From: Erwinia pyrifoliae DSM 12163
GTDB lineage: Bacteria; Pseudomonadota; Gammaproteobacteria; Enterobacterales; Enterobacteriaceae
Assembly (NCBI RefSeq): GCF_000026985.1
Contig: NC_017390.1
Span: 2,540,916 to 2,604,915, forward strand
Direction of reading: 5' to 3'
DNA: 64,000 nt
Made by a program: the position numbers and the translations under genes. The notes below the pieces were generated by a model. That model did not search any database and was not told the origin of the DNA. It saw only the letters and a list, made by a program, of their open reading frames with translations. Positions 52,439-61,439 of the stretch are shown here, piece by piece. Positions within the stretch are counted from its first letter, which is position 1; every line of letters starts with the position of its first letter.

Positions 52439-52891
52439 TTATTGCTGACTTTCGCTAAATTTGCGGAAAATGGTCAAGGTTTCATCGCTGACATGGTGCT
52501 CAATGCCCTCTGCGTCGCGGCGGGCGGTATCCGGACTGATACCGAGCGCCAAAAGGAACGTTTCCACAATGTGATGGCGCTCACGACTTTCGTTGGCCAG
52601 CTTCTCCCCTTCCGGGGTCAGGAATACGCCGCGATAGGGCACCTGCTCGACCAGACCGCCGGTGGCCAGACGTTTCAGCATTTTAGCCACCGTTGGCTGC
52701 GAAACGCCAAGACGAGCGGCCATATCCACCTGCCGCGCTTCGCCAAACTCGCGAATAAGGTCAGAAATCAGCTCAACATAGTCATCGATTAATTCACGAC
52801 GGTGCGCTTCACGTACCTGGCGGAAGCCTTCGACATGCTCTTCGATATCTTTCAGTGGCGCGGGCACTGCAACTTTTGCGCGACGACTCAT
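52439..52891 (-). CDS. mntR: Manganese-responsive transcriptional regulator MntR
   Basis: DtxR/MntR-family repressor/activator, 150 residues (E. coli 155). N-terminal winged helix (about 35-100; [20 protein letters not shown]) and a C-terminal metal-binding dimerisation domain with [18 protein letters not shown] and [11 protein letters not shown], which carry the conserved His and Glu ligands. In E. coli it represses mntH and mntS and activates the mntP exporter when Mn(II) is plentiful. It is divergent from mntS, with a matching operator between them. Confidence 0.96.
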   Translation of the reverse strand: MSRRAKVAVPAPLKDIEEHVEGFRQVREAHRRELIDDYVELISDLIREFGEARQVDMAARLGVSQPTVAKMLKRLATGGLVEQVPYRGVFLTPEGEKLANESRERHHIVETFLLALGISPDTARRDAEGIEHHVSDETLTIFRKFSESQQ

Positions 52892-53007
52892 TCAGCTTCC
52901 TCTATTTATCAACCAATACATTTCACCAGCGCATCGGTCTGTTGGTGGCACATTGTAAACGAACCGCCGGGAAGCACAAAATTTTGCATGTTAGCTCTGG
53001 CTATATG

Positions 53008-53025
53008 ATATAGCCTGTGCTATAT
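53008..53025. promoter_or_regulatory. MntR operator
   Basis: ATATAGC-CTGT-GCTATAT: two perfect 7-bp arms and a 4-bp spacer, the layout of E. coli MntR boxes (with AGC/GCT core). It lies 46 bp upstream of mntS and about 117 bp upstream of mntR. An overlapping GGCTATA...TATAGCC repeat (52999-53015) adds a further half-site. Confidence 0.8.
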
Positions 53026-53071
53026 CTGTTGATAATTCGTTCATAACCTGACTGACCGGAGGGCCATACAG

Positions 53072-53179
53072 ATGAAACTCCCACTGCTGTTAACATTATT
53101 TTGCCGCTCGCCGTTTACACTGCGCCTGATGCTGCTGGAAATGCTGGTTAAACCTAAGCCAGCCGCCCGGGCTTCTTAA
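53072..53179 (+). CDS. mntS: Small protein MntS
   Basis: A 35-residue protein, MKLPLLLTLFCRSPFTLRL and so on to RAS. It shares with E. coli MntS (42 residues) the core SPF-x-x-RLMLL-x-ML followed by a lysine/proline-rich tail. GGAGGG precedes the ATG by 8-9 bp. In E. coli MntS (from the RNA once called RybA) raises free intracellular Mn(II) by inhibiting the exporter MntP and is repressed by MntR. The adjacent MntR box supports the same control here. Confidence 0.88.
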   Translation: MKLPLLLTLFCRSPFTLRLMLLEMLVKPKPAARAS

Positions 53180-53371
53180 CCCCTCTTTTGACTCGCCGCG
53201 ACGGTTTATCCTTTGTCAGCGCGGATGAATTTTTTCCCCGGTAAGCAACGATCTCGCCTGTTTGAAACCGGGAAACCCCACGGTAAACCTGGCTCCTTTT
53301 TTTTCGTTTACTCATAGCATCAGGCAGCCAGCTGCCGCAGAAGGCCTGCACCCCCATCCCAGATCCAAAGC

Positions 53372-53402
53372 AAAAAAAATCCGCCCATAAGGGCGGATTT
53401 CT
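53372..53402 (-). terminator. Terminator after ompX
   Basis: AAATCCGCCC pairs with GGGCGGATTT around TTAT; on the minus strand a run of eight Ts follows. Confidence 0.92.
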
Positions 53403-53440
53403 TCAACGTCAGTCCGGTAAGCGGACTTGCGGTTAGCAGC

Positions 53441-53950
53441 TTAGAAGCTGTAACCTACGCCAGCAGTCCAGGTGCCAACGTCAACGCTACGGATGCGGCT
53501 CTGCTCGTAACCCACATCCAGAGCAACGTGCTCCATTGGGTTGAACTGCAAGCCGGCACCGTAAGAGAAGCCAGCATCGCTTGAAGATGACTGGAAGCGA
53601 TCTTCTCCAGTTGCCTGGAATTTACCGAAGCCGACGCCAACCACACCGTAGATGCTTGCCCAGTCGTTCAGACGGTAAGCAGGACCACCAGTGATGCCAT
53701 AGTACTGGCCTTTGATGTAGTCACCATTTTCAGTGCGATCTTTTTCTGTATAGGTGAAAGAACCGATCCAACCCAGCGGATCGCTGCCGTTTTCATAACG
53801 GTACTTCAGGTTGAAGCCGTTAGCTTTGTTAGCAACGCCCTGGTAATCGCTCTGAGCGTAACCGCCGGTAACGGTGCTCTGCGCCATTGCTGAACCGGCA
53901 GATACTGCCAGTACGCAAGCTAATGCTGAAAGACATGCAATTTTTTTCAT
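53441..53950 (-). CDS. ompX: Outer membrane protein OmpX
   Basis: Small eight-stranded outer-membrane beta-barrel of the OmpX/Ail/Lom family, 169 residues. Signal peptide MKKIACLSALACVLAVSAGS ending in AMA before QSTVTGGYA. Alternating aromatic strands are seen throughout and the chain ends in GVGYSF, the C-terminal phenylalanine signature for BAM assembly. GAGGT precedes the ATG at 53950; an open extension of 18 codons is leader. OmpX mRNAs in enterics are controlled by small RNAs. Confidence 0.97.
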   Translation of the reverse strand: MKKIACLSALACVLAVSAGSAMAQSTVTGGYAQSDYQGVANKANGFNLKYRYENGSDPLGWIGSFTYTEKDRTENGDYIKGQYYGITGGPAYRLNDWASIYGVVGVGFGKFQATGEDRFQSSSSDAGFSYGAGLQFNPMEHVALDVGYEQSRIRSVDVGTWTAGVGYSF

Positions 53951-54306
53951 AACCACCTCAAATGTGAAAGTACTTCTCTCCTGACAACGTTGAAAATATA
54001 ACAAAAAATGGCCGGAAACTCTGCCCCGATTTCGCTGTCTAATGAAATGTTTGGTGTAACAGAAAGTTAATGAAACGGCTTATGTCATTCTTTTTTCTTA
54101 TCTTTCCTTTAAGAATAATCGCAATTCAGAAGGCAAAAAAAACCCGTATTAAGATAATTCTTAATTCAAACTGACAGATTTTTACTCAACCGACCCCACT
54201 TTCAACTTCACTCAGACTTTTTCACCCACATGCTCCGTTTACCGACAGCATCAAGTACACTAAGCAACAAATTTTCTTACAACGGATTATCAAGGCTGGA
54301 AACAGG
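53951..54306. other. Divergent ompX/rhtA intergenic region
   Basis: About 355 bp, AT-rich, holding the ompX leader and both promoters. TTAAGA-TAAT-TCTTAA at 54149-54164 is a short perfect inverted repeat of unknown meaning. Nothing else was recognised. Confidence 0.5.
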
Positions 54307-55203
54307 ATGTCTTCATTACAGGTAAAAAATGCCATATGGCGTCCCGTGGCGTTGCTGCTTATCGCCATGACCTCCATTCAGGGGGGAGCCGCGTTGGCTA
54401 AGACGCTGTTCCCAACAGTAGGTGCTACAGGGATCATCGCCCTGCGCCTTGGGTTGGCGACCTTTATTCTCTGCATCATCTTTAAACCCTGGCAATTGCG
54501 CTTTGACCGGCAGCAGCGAGTACCGCTGATTATCTATGGACTGGCGCTTGGCGGCATGAACTACGCATTTTATTTGTCCATTCGCACCGTACCGCTGGGT
54601 ATTGCGGTGGCGCTGGAGTTTACCGGCCCGCTACTGCTGGCTCTGGCCGGTGCGCGCCGGGCGCTGGACTTTGTCTGGGTGGCGCTGGCCGTGATGGGAT
54701 TGTTCTTCCTGCTGCCGATTGACCACGATATGAGCAGCGTTGATCCTCAGGGTGCACTGCTGGCATTGACCGCCGGAGCCTGTTGGGCGGTCTATATCCT
54801 GGCCGGACAGCGAGCGGGCAGCCAGCACGGTCCGGCAACCGTGGCGGCAGGCTCACTGATTGGCGCGCTAATCTTTGTTCCGCTGGGGCTGGTCTTCGCC
54901 AATCCGGGTATCTGGACGCTGTCTCTGCTGCCTGTCGGGTTAGCAATCGCTGTATTGTCCAGCGCGCTGCCCTACTCACTGGAAATGGTGGCATTGACTC
55001 GCTTGCCGGCACGCACCTTTGGCACGCTGATGAGCCTTGAACCCGCCATGGCAGCGATTTCCGGCATGCTATTTCTTGGTGAAGTGTTGACTCTTGTACA
55101 GTGGCTGGCGCTGTTGGCCATTATTATTGCCTCAGCGGGGTCTACTTTGACCATGCGCCCGACAAAACCCCAAATTACCCCAATAAACCTAACGGACGAA
55201 TAA
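54307..55203 (+). CDS. rhtA: Threonine/homoserine exporter RhtA
   Basis: Inner-membrane exporter of the drug/metabolite (EamA) superfamily, 298 residues (E. coli 295), about ten helices in two EamA repeats. Conserved: MTSIQGGAALAKTLFPTVGA, YLSIRTVPLGIAVALEFTGP, GACWAVYILAGQRAG and ALPYSLEMVALTRLPARTFG. It expels threonine, homoserine and some toxic amino-acid analogues. Divergent from ompX as in E. coli. Confidence 0.96.
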   Translation: MSSLQVKNAIWRPVALLLIAMTSIQGGAALAKTLFPTVGATGIIALRLGLATFILCIIFKPWQLRFDRQQRVPLIIYGLALGGMNYAFYLSIRTVPLGIAVALEFTGPLLLALAGARRALDFVWVALAVMGLFFLLPIDHDMSSVDPQGALLALTAGACWAVYILAGQRAGSQHGPATVAAGSLIGALIFVPLGLVFANPGIWTLSLLPVGLAIAVLSSALPYSLEMVALTRLPARTFGTLMSLEPAMAAISGMLFLGEVLTLVQWLALLAIIIASAGSTLTMRPTKPQITPINLTDE

Positions 55204-55503
55204 CGTTTTGCCACCTGCGGGAACCGACTTTACCTGCAGATAATGCAGTAACAAAAGGTTTATTATGGCGTCGCAGCGCTTAAACACGGTCTGATTAAGT
55301 CATTCATAGACAGCTGAATATATTTTCCACAACTAAACAATAAAACCGCATTAAAAAAGTCATGAAAAGCAATATATTAAAACAAAATAAATCAAACCTC
55401 CTTTGCGGAAATGATCGGATATCGGTGCGGTTAAATGATTATCCGATCAACCACTCTATGCCATCAATAGGCGCTACCTTTCCGGCAGGCTTTGAAATCG
55501 GTG

Positions 55504-55510
55504 CTATAAT
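55504..55510 (+). promoter_or_regulatory. Candidate -10 element of dps
   Basis: CTATAAT lies about 50 bp upstream of dps; no good -35 is seen at 17 bp. CTATA-type -10 elements without a -35 suit sigma-S, which drives dps in E. coli in stationary phase. The rest of the 350-bp gap after rhtA is AT-rich without genes. Confidence 0.5.
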
Positions 55511-55560
55511 GTAGTCCGTATTCCATTCAGAACAGCACGACCATTAAGAGGATATTAATG

Positions 55561-56064
55561 ATGAGTACCGCTAAACTGGTTAAAACAAAATCTTCTGATC
55601 TGATTTACACCCGCAACGATGTGGCCGAAGACGAGAAAAAAGCCACCATTGAGGTGCTTAATCGTCTGGTTACTCAACTTATCGATCTGTCGCTGATCAC
55701 CAAGCAGGCTCACTGGAACATGCGCGGCGCCAACTTTATTGGCGTGCATGAAATGCTGGACGGCTTCCGCACTGCCATCACCGACCACCAGGACACTATT
55801 GCCGAGCGTGTGGTACAGCTGGGTGGCGTCGCGCTGGGGACAGCACAGGTGGTGAGTGACAGAACGCCGCTGAAGAGCTACCCCCTGAACATTCACAGCG
55901 TACAGGATCACCTGAAAGCGCTGGCTGACCGCTACGGCGTGGTGGCTAACGATATGCGCAAAGCTATCGGCGAAGTTGAAGACGAAGACACGGCAGATAT
56001 CTTCACCGCCGCTTCGCGTGACCTGGACAAATTCCTGTGGTTTATCGAATCCAACATCGAGTGA
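55561..56064 (+). CDS. dps: DNA-protecting ferritin-like protein Dps
   Basis: Dodecameric mini-ferritin that oxidises and stores iron with H2O2 and binds DNA in starved cells. 167 residues. The ferroxidase ligands lie in [15 protein letters not shown] (His), HEMLDGFR (His and Asp) and [12 protein letters not shown] (Asp and Glu). The lysine-rich N-terminal tail [13 protein letters not shown] is the DNA-binding arm. The start at 55561 follows homology; ATG 55558 is closer to GAGG and may be used instead. A strong terminator follows. Confidence 0.97.
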   Translation: MSTAKLVKTKSSDLIYTRNDVAEDEKKATIEVLNRLVTQLIDLSLITKQAHWNMRGANFIGVHEMLDGFRTAITDHQDTIAERVVQLGGVALGTAQVVSDRTPLKSYPLNIHSVQDHLKALADRYGVVANDMRKAIGEVEDEDTADIFTAASRDLDKFLWFIESNIE

Positions 56065-56098
56065 TTCCGTCCGGCACCTTGTCGACGTATTAACCCAG

Positions 56099-56128
56099 GA
56101 GCAGATGGCCACACCATCTGCTCTTTTT
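56099..56128 (+). terminator. Terminator after dps
   Basis: GAGCAGATGG (56099-56108) pairs with CCATCTGCTC (56114-56123), followed by TTTTT. Confidence 0.92.
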
Positions 56129-56141
56129 ATTTGGAGGTATT

Positions 56142-56405
56142 ATGGCCAGTGGTTGGGCGCGGGACGATGCCGTGCAGGAACAGATTGATTCCACCGTTGA
56201 TGACGCCGTGCTGCGCGCGCGTCGCGCCCTGCATCAGGGCGTTAGCGCCACTGAATGTGAAGAGTGCGGGGAACAGATCCCTGAAGCCCGCCGTTTAGCC
56301 CTGCCGGGAGTCAGGTACTGCATTCAATGCCAACGGCTGCACGACGACCGCCAGGCAGCCGGTCTGTATAACCGTCGTGGCAGTAAAGACAGTCAGCTGC
56401 GCTGA
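56142..56405 (+). CDS. ybiI: DksA/TraR-type zinc-finger protein YbiI
   Basis: An 87-residue cytoplasmic protein (E. coli 88) with a four-cysteine zinc finger, CEECG and YCIQCQ, in the C-terminal half, as in DksA and TraR. It lacks the long coiled coil of DksA. TraR-like proteins can enter the RNA polymerase secondary channel, but the role of YbiI is unproven. GGAGG precedes the ATG. Confidence 0.93.
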   Translation: MASGWARDDAVQEQIDSTVDDAVLRARRALHQGVSATECEECGEQIPEARRLALPGVRYCIQCQRLHDDRQAAGLYNRRGSKDSQLR

Positions 56406-56532
56406 ATACATTTCTTTTCAAAATATGCGCCCGCTGGCATTTACGACATTTTCATCTCACCCAGAGTTGTTTTCATCCTGATACTCGCTAAATTGCTTAT
56501 GCACCATGACAGATACCACGCACTAAACCAGC

Positions 56533-56547
56533 GCACTATAACGGTGC
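56533..56547. promoter_or_regulatory. NtrC binding site upstream of glnH
   Basis: GCACTATAACGGTGC fits the NtrC pattern (GCAC, seven bases, GGTGC in the wider TGCACTATATTGGTGCA consensus). It is about 75 bp upstream of the sigma-54 promoter. A second, weaker half-site, TGCACCA, lies at about 56500. Confidence 0.75.
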
Positions 56548-56620
56548 AATGGATCTGCCTCGTGCTGGTTTTATCGCAACGTGCCTGCTCAGACTGCCGT
56601 TCCTTAAGCCATTGTAAAAC

Positions 56621-56636
56621 TGGCACGATTCTTCCA
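56621..56636 (+). promoter_or_regulatory. Sigma-54 promoter of glnHPQ
   Basis: TGGCAC-GATTC-TTCCA: the -24 half is perfect; the -12 half has CC for the usual GC. Its position relative to glnH and the NtrC site matches E. coli glnHp2, which as I recall also has a poor -12. The start would be about 50 bp before glnH. Confidence 0.75.
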
Positions 56637-56695
56637 TAGGGCTGCGGGCATTTAATCGGAGAAGCCCTTTCCCAAAAAGCGATAAGGATAAGATG

Positions 56696-57442
56696 ATGAA
56701 GTCAATTTCTAAGGTTTCGATTGCCGCGTTGGCGCTGGCATTTGCTTTTTCTTCCACAGCCGCTGAAAAAAAACTGGTCGTGGCTACCGATACCGCTTTT
56801 GTGCCCTTCGAATTCAAACAGGGCGGTAACTATGTCGGTTTCGACATCGACCTCTGGGATGCGATCGCCAAACAGCTGAACATGGAATACACGCTGAAGC
56901 CGATGGACTTCAGCGGCATTATCCCTGCGCTGCAAACGCGCAACATCGATCTGGCGCTGGCCGGTATCACCATTACTGATGAACGTAAAAAAGCCATCGC
57001 CTTCTCTGACGGTTACTACAAAAGTGGCCTACTGGTAATGGTGAATGCCAATAATGATTCAGTAAAAGGCATTGATGACCTGAACGGTAAAGTGGTAGCG
57101 GTTAAGAGCGGCACCGGGTCCGTTGACTATGCCAAACAGCACATCAAATACAAAGACCTGCGTCAGTTCCCTAATATCGACAACGCCTACATGGAGCTGG
57201 GCACCAACCGAGCCGATGCGGTGCTGCACGATACGCCAAATATTCTTTACTTCATCAACACTGCGGGTAAGGGTCAGTTTAAAGCCGTAGGTGACTCCAT
57301 TGAAGCTCAACAGTATGGTATTGCCTTCCCGAAAGGCAGCGACGATCTGCGTGAGAAAGTCAACGGTGCACTGAAAACCCTGCGTGAGAACGGCACCTAT
57401 AACACGTTGTACAAAAAATGGTTTGGCAGCGAACCTAAATAA
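56696..57442 (+). CDS. glnH: Periplasmic glutamine-binding protein GlnH
   Basis: Cluster-3 solute-binding protein for L-glutamine, 248 residues as in E. coli. Signal peptide of about 22 residues ends SSTAAE; the mature start [16 protein letters not shown] and [20 protein letters not shown] are the ligand site. The codon run gaa-aaa-aaa after the cleavage site contains eight As in frame. The start at 56696 matches E. coli; the ATG one codon earlier is possible. First gene of glnHPQ. Confidence 0.97.
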   Translation: MKSISKVSIAALALAFAFSSTAAEKKLVVATDTAFVPFEFKQGGNYVGFDIDLWDAIAKQLNMEYTLKPMDFSGIIPALQTRNIDLALAGITITDERKKAIAFSDGYYKSGLLVMVNANNDSVKGIDDLNGKVVAVKSGTGSVDYAKQHIKYKDLRQFPNIDNAYMELGTNRADAVLHDTPNILYFINTAGKGQFKAVGDSIEAQQYGIAFPKGSDDLREKVNGALKTLRENGTYNTLYKKWFGSEPK

Positions 57443-57542
57443 AAACAAGGACTGGTATTAACTTAACGCAAGGGGATTGGCGGAAGCTGTCCCCTGTATT
57501 TTCCCCATAAGCAACAAAAGGTTTTCGACCCGGAGAATAAAC

Positions 57543-58202
57543 ATGCAGTTTGACTGGAGCGCCATCTGGCCTGCTATTCCCATCCTGCTGGAAGGCGCGA
57601 GGATGACCCTGCTGATCTCCGTCCTCGGGCTGGTTGGCGGGGTGATTATCGGCCTGGTTGCCGGTTTCGCCCGCGCCTACGGCGGCTGGCTGTCACGTAA
57701 TATCGCACTGGTTTTTATTGAGCTGATCCGTGGCACGCCGATTGTGGTGCAGGTGATGTTTATCTATTTCGCTCTGCCGATGGCGTTTAACGATTTGAGA
57801 ATCGACCCGTTCAGCGCGGCGGTGGTCACCATTATGATCAACTCCGGTGCTTATATCGCCGAAATTACCCGTGGTGCGGTACTGTCAATTAACCGGGGCT
57901 TTCGTGAAGCGGGACTGGCGCTGGGCCTTTCCAGCCGCGAAACGCTGCGCTACGTCATTATGCCGCTGGCACTGCGCCGTATGCTGCCACCGCTCGGTAA
58001 CCAGTGGATTGTCAGCATTAAGGACACGTCGCTGTTTATCGTGATCGGCGTGGCAGAACTGACCCGTCAGGGCCAGGAAATTATTGCCGGCAACTTCCGT
58101 GCGCTGGAGATCTGGAGCGCCGTCGCCGTTATCTATCTGATTATTACCCTGGTGCTGAGCTTTGTGCTGCGTCGCCTTGAGAGAAGGATGAAAATCCTGT
58201 GA
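57543..58202 (+). CDS. glnP: Glutamine ABC transporter permease GlnP
   Basis: Inner-membrane permease, 219 residues, exactly the E. coli length, with five helices. The EAA loop is [20 protein letters not shown]. The start [18 protein letters not shown] at 57543 was chosen by homology over an open extension of 22 codons in the glnH-glnP gap. Its stop overlaps the GTG start of glnQ. Confidence 0.97.
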   Translation: MQFDWSAIWPAIPILLEGARMTLLISVLGLVGGVIIGLVAGFARAYGGWLSRNIALVFIELIRGTPIVVQVMFIYFALPMAFNDLRIDPFSAAVVTIMINSGAYIAEITRGAVLSINRGFREAGLALGLSSRETLRYVIMPLALRRMLPPLGNQWIVSIKDTSLFIVIGVAELTRQGQEIIAGNFRALEIWSAVAVIYLIITLVLSFVLRRLERRMKIL

Positions 58203-58921
58203 TTGTATTTAAAAACGTTTCCAAGCACTTTGGCGCTACCCAGGTGCTGCACGACATCGATCTGAACATCAAACAAGGTGAAGTGGTGGTGATTATCGGG
58301 CCGTCCGGTTCCGGCAAATCCACCCTGCTGCGCTGCATCAACAAGCTGGAAGAAATCACCAGCGGCGAATTGATTGTTGACGGTATAAAGGTCAACGATC
58401 CTAAGGTTGACGACCGGCTGATCCGCCAGGAAGCGGGTATGGTGTTTCAGCAGTTCCATCTGTTTCCACAAATGAGCGCGCTGGATAACGTGGCGTTTGG
58501 CCCAATCCGCGTGCACGGCGTAAAAAAAGAGGATGCGCAGCGCCTGGCACGCGAGCTGCTGGGGAAAGTGGGCCTGGCTGAGCGAGCCGATCACTTCCCT
58601 TCCGAGCTTTCCGGTGGGCAGCAGCAGCGCGTTGCCATTGCACGCGCGCTGGCGGTGAAACCCAAGATGATGCTGTTCGATGAGCCGACCTCGGCGCTGG
58701 ACCCGGAACTGCGCCATGAAGTGCTAAAAGTGATGCAGGAGCTGGCCGAAGAAGGCATGACGATGGTGATCGTCACTCACGAGGTCGGCTTCGCGCAGAA
58801 AGTGGCATCCAGGCTGATCTTTATCGATAAAGGCCGTATCGCCGAAGATGGCAACCCCGATGAGTTAATCACTAACCCACCCAGTGCACGTCTGCGTGAG
58901 TTTTTGCAGCACGTATCCTGA
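58199..58921 (+). CDS. glnQ: Glutamine ABC transporter ATPase GlnQ
   Basis: 240-residue ATPase of the glutamine importer. Walker [11 protein letters not shown]-loop [11 protein letters not shown], signature [15 protein letters not shown], Walker [16 protein letters not shown]-loop VTHEVGFAQ. Translation starts at GTG 58199, inside the glnP stop region (GTGA overlap), giving [12 protein letters not shown] as in E. coli. A stem CCCTCCG/CGGAGGG (58924-58945) follows. It is the last native gene before the AT-rich insertion. Confidence 0.97.
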   Translation: MIVFKNVSKHFGATQVLHDIDLNIKQGEVVVIIGPSGSGKSTLLRCINKLEEITSGELIVDGIKVNDPKVDDRLIRQEAGMVFQQFHLFPQMSALDNVAFGPIRVHGVKKEDAQRLARELLGKVGLAERADHFPSELSGGQQQRVAIARALAVKPKMMLFDEPTSALDPELRHEVLKVMQELAEEGMTMVIVTHEVGFAQKVASRLIFIDKGRIAEDGNPDELITNPPSARLREFLQHVS

Positions 58922-59555
58922 TGCCCTCCGCCAGCTGTCGGAGGGCTGTCCGACTGCTGGCGATTCGCTGACCAGATAATCAGCCCTTCAATATGGCTAG
59001 CGGCTGGCCAGAAAACGATGTTTATTATTCACTACATCCCCATTTTTACAGCATTGGCACTTTCTGCTAAACGATGTGCTGAAGATGTTACCAGTATAAT
59101 TCCTGGTCGCGTTTCTTTGAACTATAAAAAACAATACGTTATCGGAAGCTATAAATAGAAGGATTACACATTGAATATAGACACCCCTGAAATTATAAAA
59201 ACCTCCCTGACTGGACCTTATCAACCAGTAGTCAGAGAGGACATTGCAGATAAAAATAATTTAAAATCATCTTTGAAAAAGATAACCAGTAACCACCATG
59301 ACATTATGCATCCTCAGAAAAAAGAGGGTGAGACCAGTAATGAAGAAAAAAAATTTCGTCGATTAATTCACCCTTTGCCGGCGGCTCTTCTTTTATACCT
59401 GTCAGGAAAATAATTAATGCTGAAATTGACTGTGAAAAAAAACGCTGATCCGTTCATTACGCAGCTATGAAGTAAACCTACTGGATAATAATACTCACTA
59501 CTCCTTATTGACAAAGGAACAAATCAGATACAGGTTTCAAACTGTAGGGTATCTA

Positions 59556-60708
59556 AATAGCTGCGTCTAATAGCGCTCCACTTTTGCCAGTCCGTGTTTA
59601 CCGCCCGGGAACGGGCTGACCGTTTTCATAAAGTGGCGTACTTTTTTCAACAGTTGCCACATTGACCGGCACTGATGATTGCGTGTAATGGTATCGTGCA
59701 GCGCCTGCCACAGGCGCTCAACATGATTGACCCACGGCGAGTAAACCGGCTGGTAAATCACCCTGAACTTTGGATTCTGTTTCAGCCAGCTCAGCGTTTC
59801 ACGGCTTTTGTGGATGATATAGTTATCGACAATCAGCGTGATCGTTTTTGCCCGGCGGTAACTCGCTTTCAGGTGCTTAAGCAGGCTGATAAACAGCACC
59901 GAACTTTTGCTGTTACCGCCAACGTAACTGACTTTGCCCGTTCCGCTGTGCAGCGCACCCGCCAGGTAATATTTTTCATTTTGACCCGGTGTTACCACGC
60001 GTCTTTGCTGCCCGCGCAGTTGCCAGTCAGCACCGATTTTTGGATTGAGGTGGATATCCACTTCATCTTCATAAAATACCGGATGCTCTGCGCTGCATTT
60101 GTCCAACGCCTGGCGGATCACCGCCATCTTTTCATCTTTGTGCGGGTCACGGATCCGCAGGGTTGGCGCAGCTCTGCGCCACACCAGCCCGGCAGCGGGC
60201 AACCAGCGACGGACGGTTCCTGCATGCAACCGGCAGCCGGTTATGTCTTTAATTTTTATAGCCAACAATTCCGTACTCCAGCGTGAACGCTGATAACCAA
60301 AATCGCCGGGAGAGTGCTTTATCAGTTCACGTAACAGAGTGCAGATATGCTCAAATGGCCATCGGCGGGAGCGCCCTGCGGGCAACGATTTCAGACCTTC
60401 AACACCGGACAACGTAAACCAGTTAATCCAGCGCCCGACGGATGAACGGGCGCAACAGAGCGTTCTGGCGACGTGGCTGACACGGTTTCCCCGGTGCAAC
60501 ATCAGTATGGCCGTCAGCCTGCGGGCATGATTTTTATCGCGCGTTTTATGGATAGCTTTTCGCATCAGGCGTCGTTCTTCACGGGAAATGGGTGCTATGA
60601 TCGGCATTGCTCAGTCCGGTTGGTGATTTGTTTTGATTTGGCGATTGATCAGATCGCACAATCCGGGCTGAGTTCCCTCAAAGTGATCTACTATTCCGCG
60701 CAGCTATT
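59556..60708. mobile_element. IS630
   Basis: A complete IS630: 1,153 bp, which is the published length as I recall it. Target CTAG with TA duplicated (59554-59555 and 60709-60710), the known IS630 specificity. Terminal inverted repeats are imperfect: AATAGCTGCG, then partly matching AATAG and CACTTT blocks on both ends. Because the palindromic CTA/TAG target flanks also match, the repeats look 3 bp longer on each side than the element. Precise removal rejoins the host gene in frame (tat cta gga). Confidence 0.95.
59567..60607 (-). CDS. IS630 transposase
   Basis: 346-residue DDE transposase, full length and very close to the Shigella/E. coli IS630 protein. N-terminal helix-turn-helix (about 30-70; VSHVARTLCCARSSVGRWIN), then the catalytic core with FYEDEVDIHL (first Asp/Glu), TITLIVDNYIIHKS (second Asp) and YSPWVNHVERLW (final Glu). 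No internal stop, so the element may be active. It runs opposite to the host gene; the stop codon is only 11 bp from the IS end. Confidence 0.97.
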   Translation of the reverse strand: MPIIAPISREERRLMRKAIHKTRDKNHARRLTAILMLHRGNRVSHVARTLCCARSSVGRWINWFTLSGVEGLKSLPAGRSRRWPFEHICTLLRELIKHSPGDFGYQRSRWSTELLAIKIKDITGCRLHAGTVRRWLPAAGLVWRRAAPTLRIRDPHKDEKMAVIRQALDKCSAEHPVFYEDEVDIHLNPKIGADWQLRGQQRRVVTPGQNEKYYLAGALHSGTGKVSYVGGNSKSSVLFISLLKHLKASYRRAKTITLIVDNYIIHKSRETLSWLKQNPKFRVIYQPVYSPWVNHVERLWQALHDTITRNHQCRSMWQLLKKVRHFMKTVSPFPGGKHGLAKVERY

Positions 60709-61439
60709 TAGGAGATCTTTATAAAGCCGAAGGTAGGAAACATGTAGACTGGAACGAACTCATTAAATTATCGGAAACTCGTGGTTTAGAACAGCCATCA
60801 AATATAAAAAGTGTACTTGCCGCAATATGTTACCAGGCTTGCGGGACACAAAAAACAGCGCCCTCGTTAAGCGCTGAATTATATCAATCACTTTCAAACC
60901 TTATTGAAAAAACCGATCCACCGTATACACCTGAAAAGTTAAATTACTTTTTAAGAAATTTAGCATATGACGACAAGGCACTCACTATTATCTATAATTA
61001 TATGATAAAGAATCATATTAAAATCTGTAAAAGATCGATATCTACGGCAATGAGGCCTGCAAATATAGTCAGAGATACGGCACAAAAAATAGTTATTAAT
61101 GCGGACAGATGCGATCTTCTGGAAGGTATCAACCTTTTAAAAAAAGAACACTTTCTTTAAGCGATGACGAGTTTTTATTAACACTAGATGGGGTTCTAAA
61201 AAAAAGGAATAAACCACCTTACAGTGTCTATAATATCTACACCGCTAACGGAAAGACCATTGCAAAAATTATACAAAAAAACCTTCCTTACGATACGTCA
61301 TTAACAGGAATAGTGGAAAAATTAAAAAATTTGGCAAAAGGTGATCCCGGTCCAAATGAGGAACTGGCTGAACACGTTATCCGAAAATTGAAAAATCAAG
61401 GATTGCTCCCGCCAAAAAATAAAGATTAAAAAAAACATC

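Larger units (their letters stand above)
59171..61429 (+). pseudogene. AT-rich gene of unknown function, split by IS630 and three A-tract frame breaks
   Basis: Not recognised. TTG 59171 follows AGAAGGA and begins MNIDTPEIIKTSLTGPYQPV. The frame breaks at A8 (59346-59353), A8 (59435-59442) and A7 (61139-61145); one extra A at each joins long open segments. IS630 splits the gene at CTAG. Removing the IS and one TA and adding three As gives exactly 369 codons, stop included. Later parts include DLYKAEGRKHVDWNELIKLS and PPYSVYNIYTANGKTIAKII; the end is GLLPPKNKD. No membrane helix or known domain is seen; it is hydrophilic, Lys/Asn/Ser-rich and AT-rich unlike all neighbours, so horizontally acquired. 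A secreted effector is possible but not shown. The break at A7 is the best supported (more than 130 open codons before, more than 90 after); the first two are less sure. Confidence 0.75.

Noticed and set aside
53154..53315. Basic 53-residue frame on the minus strand (MSKRKKRSQVYRGV...)
   Set aside because: It has no good ribosome site, no recognised family, and its 3' end overlaps mntS on the opposite strand. Its high Arg/Lys content may be chance.
59050..59170. hrp box (GGAACC-N16-CCACNNA) upstream of the AT-rich gene
   Set aside because: I looked for it because the gene could be a type III effector, but no match is present on the plus strand.
59171..59413. Treating the first 80-codon frame as a complete small gene
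   Set aside because: The frame ends soon after an A8 run, and the shifted frame leads in steps into the segment that joins in frame across the IS630 site. A fragment of a larger gene explains the data better.
59553..60711. IS boundaries at CTAAATAG...CTATTTAG
   Set aside because: Extending the inverted repeats over CTA/TAG ignores the TA duplication. With the ends at 59556 and 60708 the length, target and host frame all agree.
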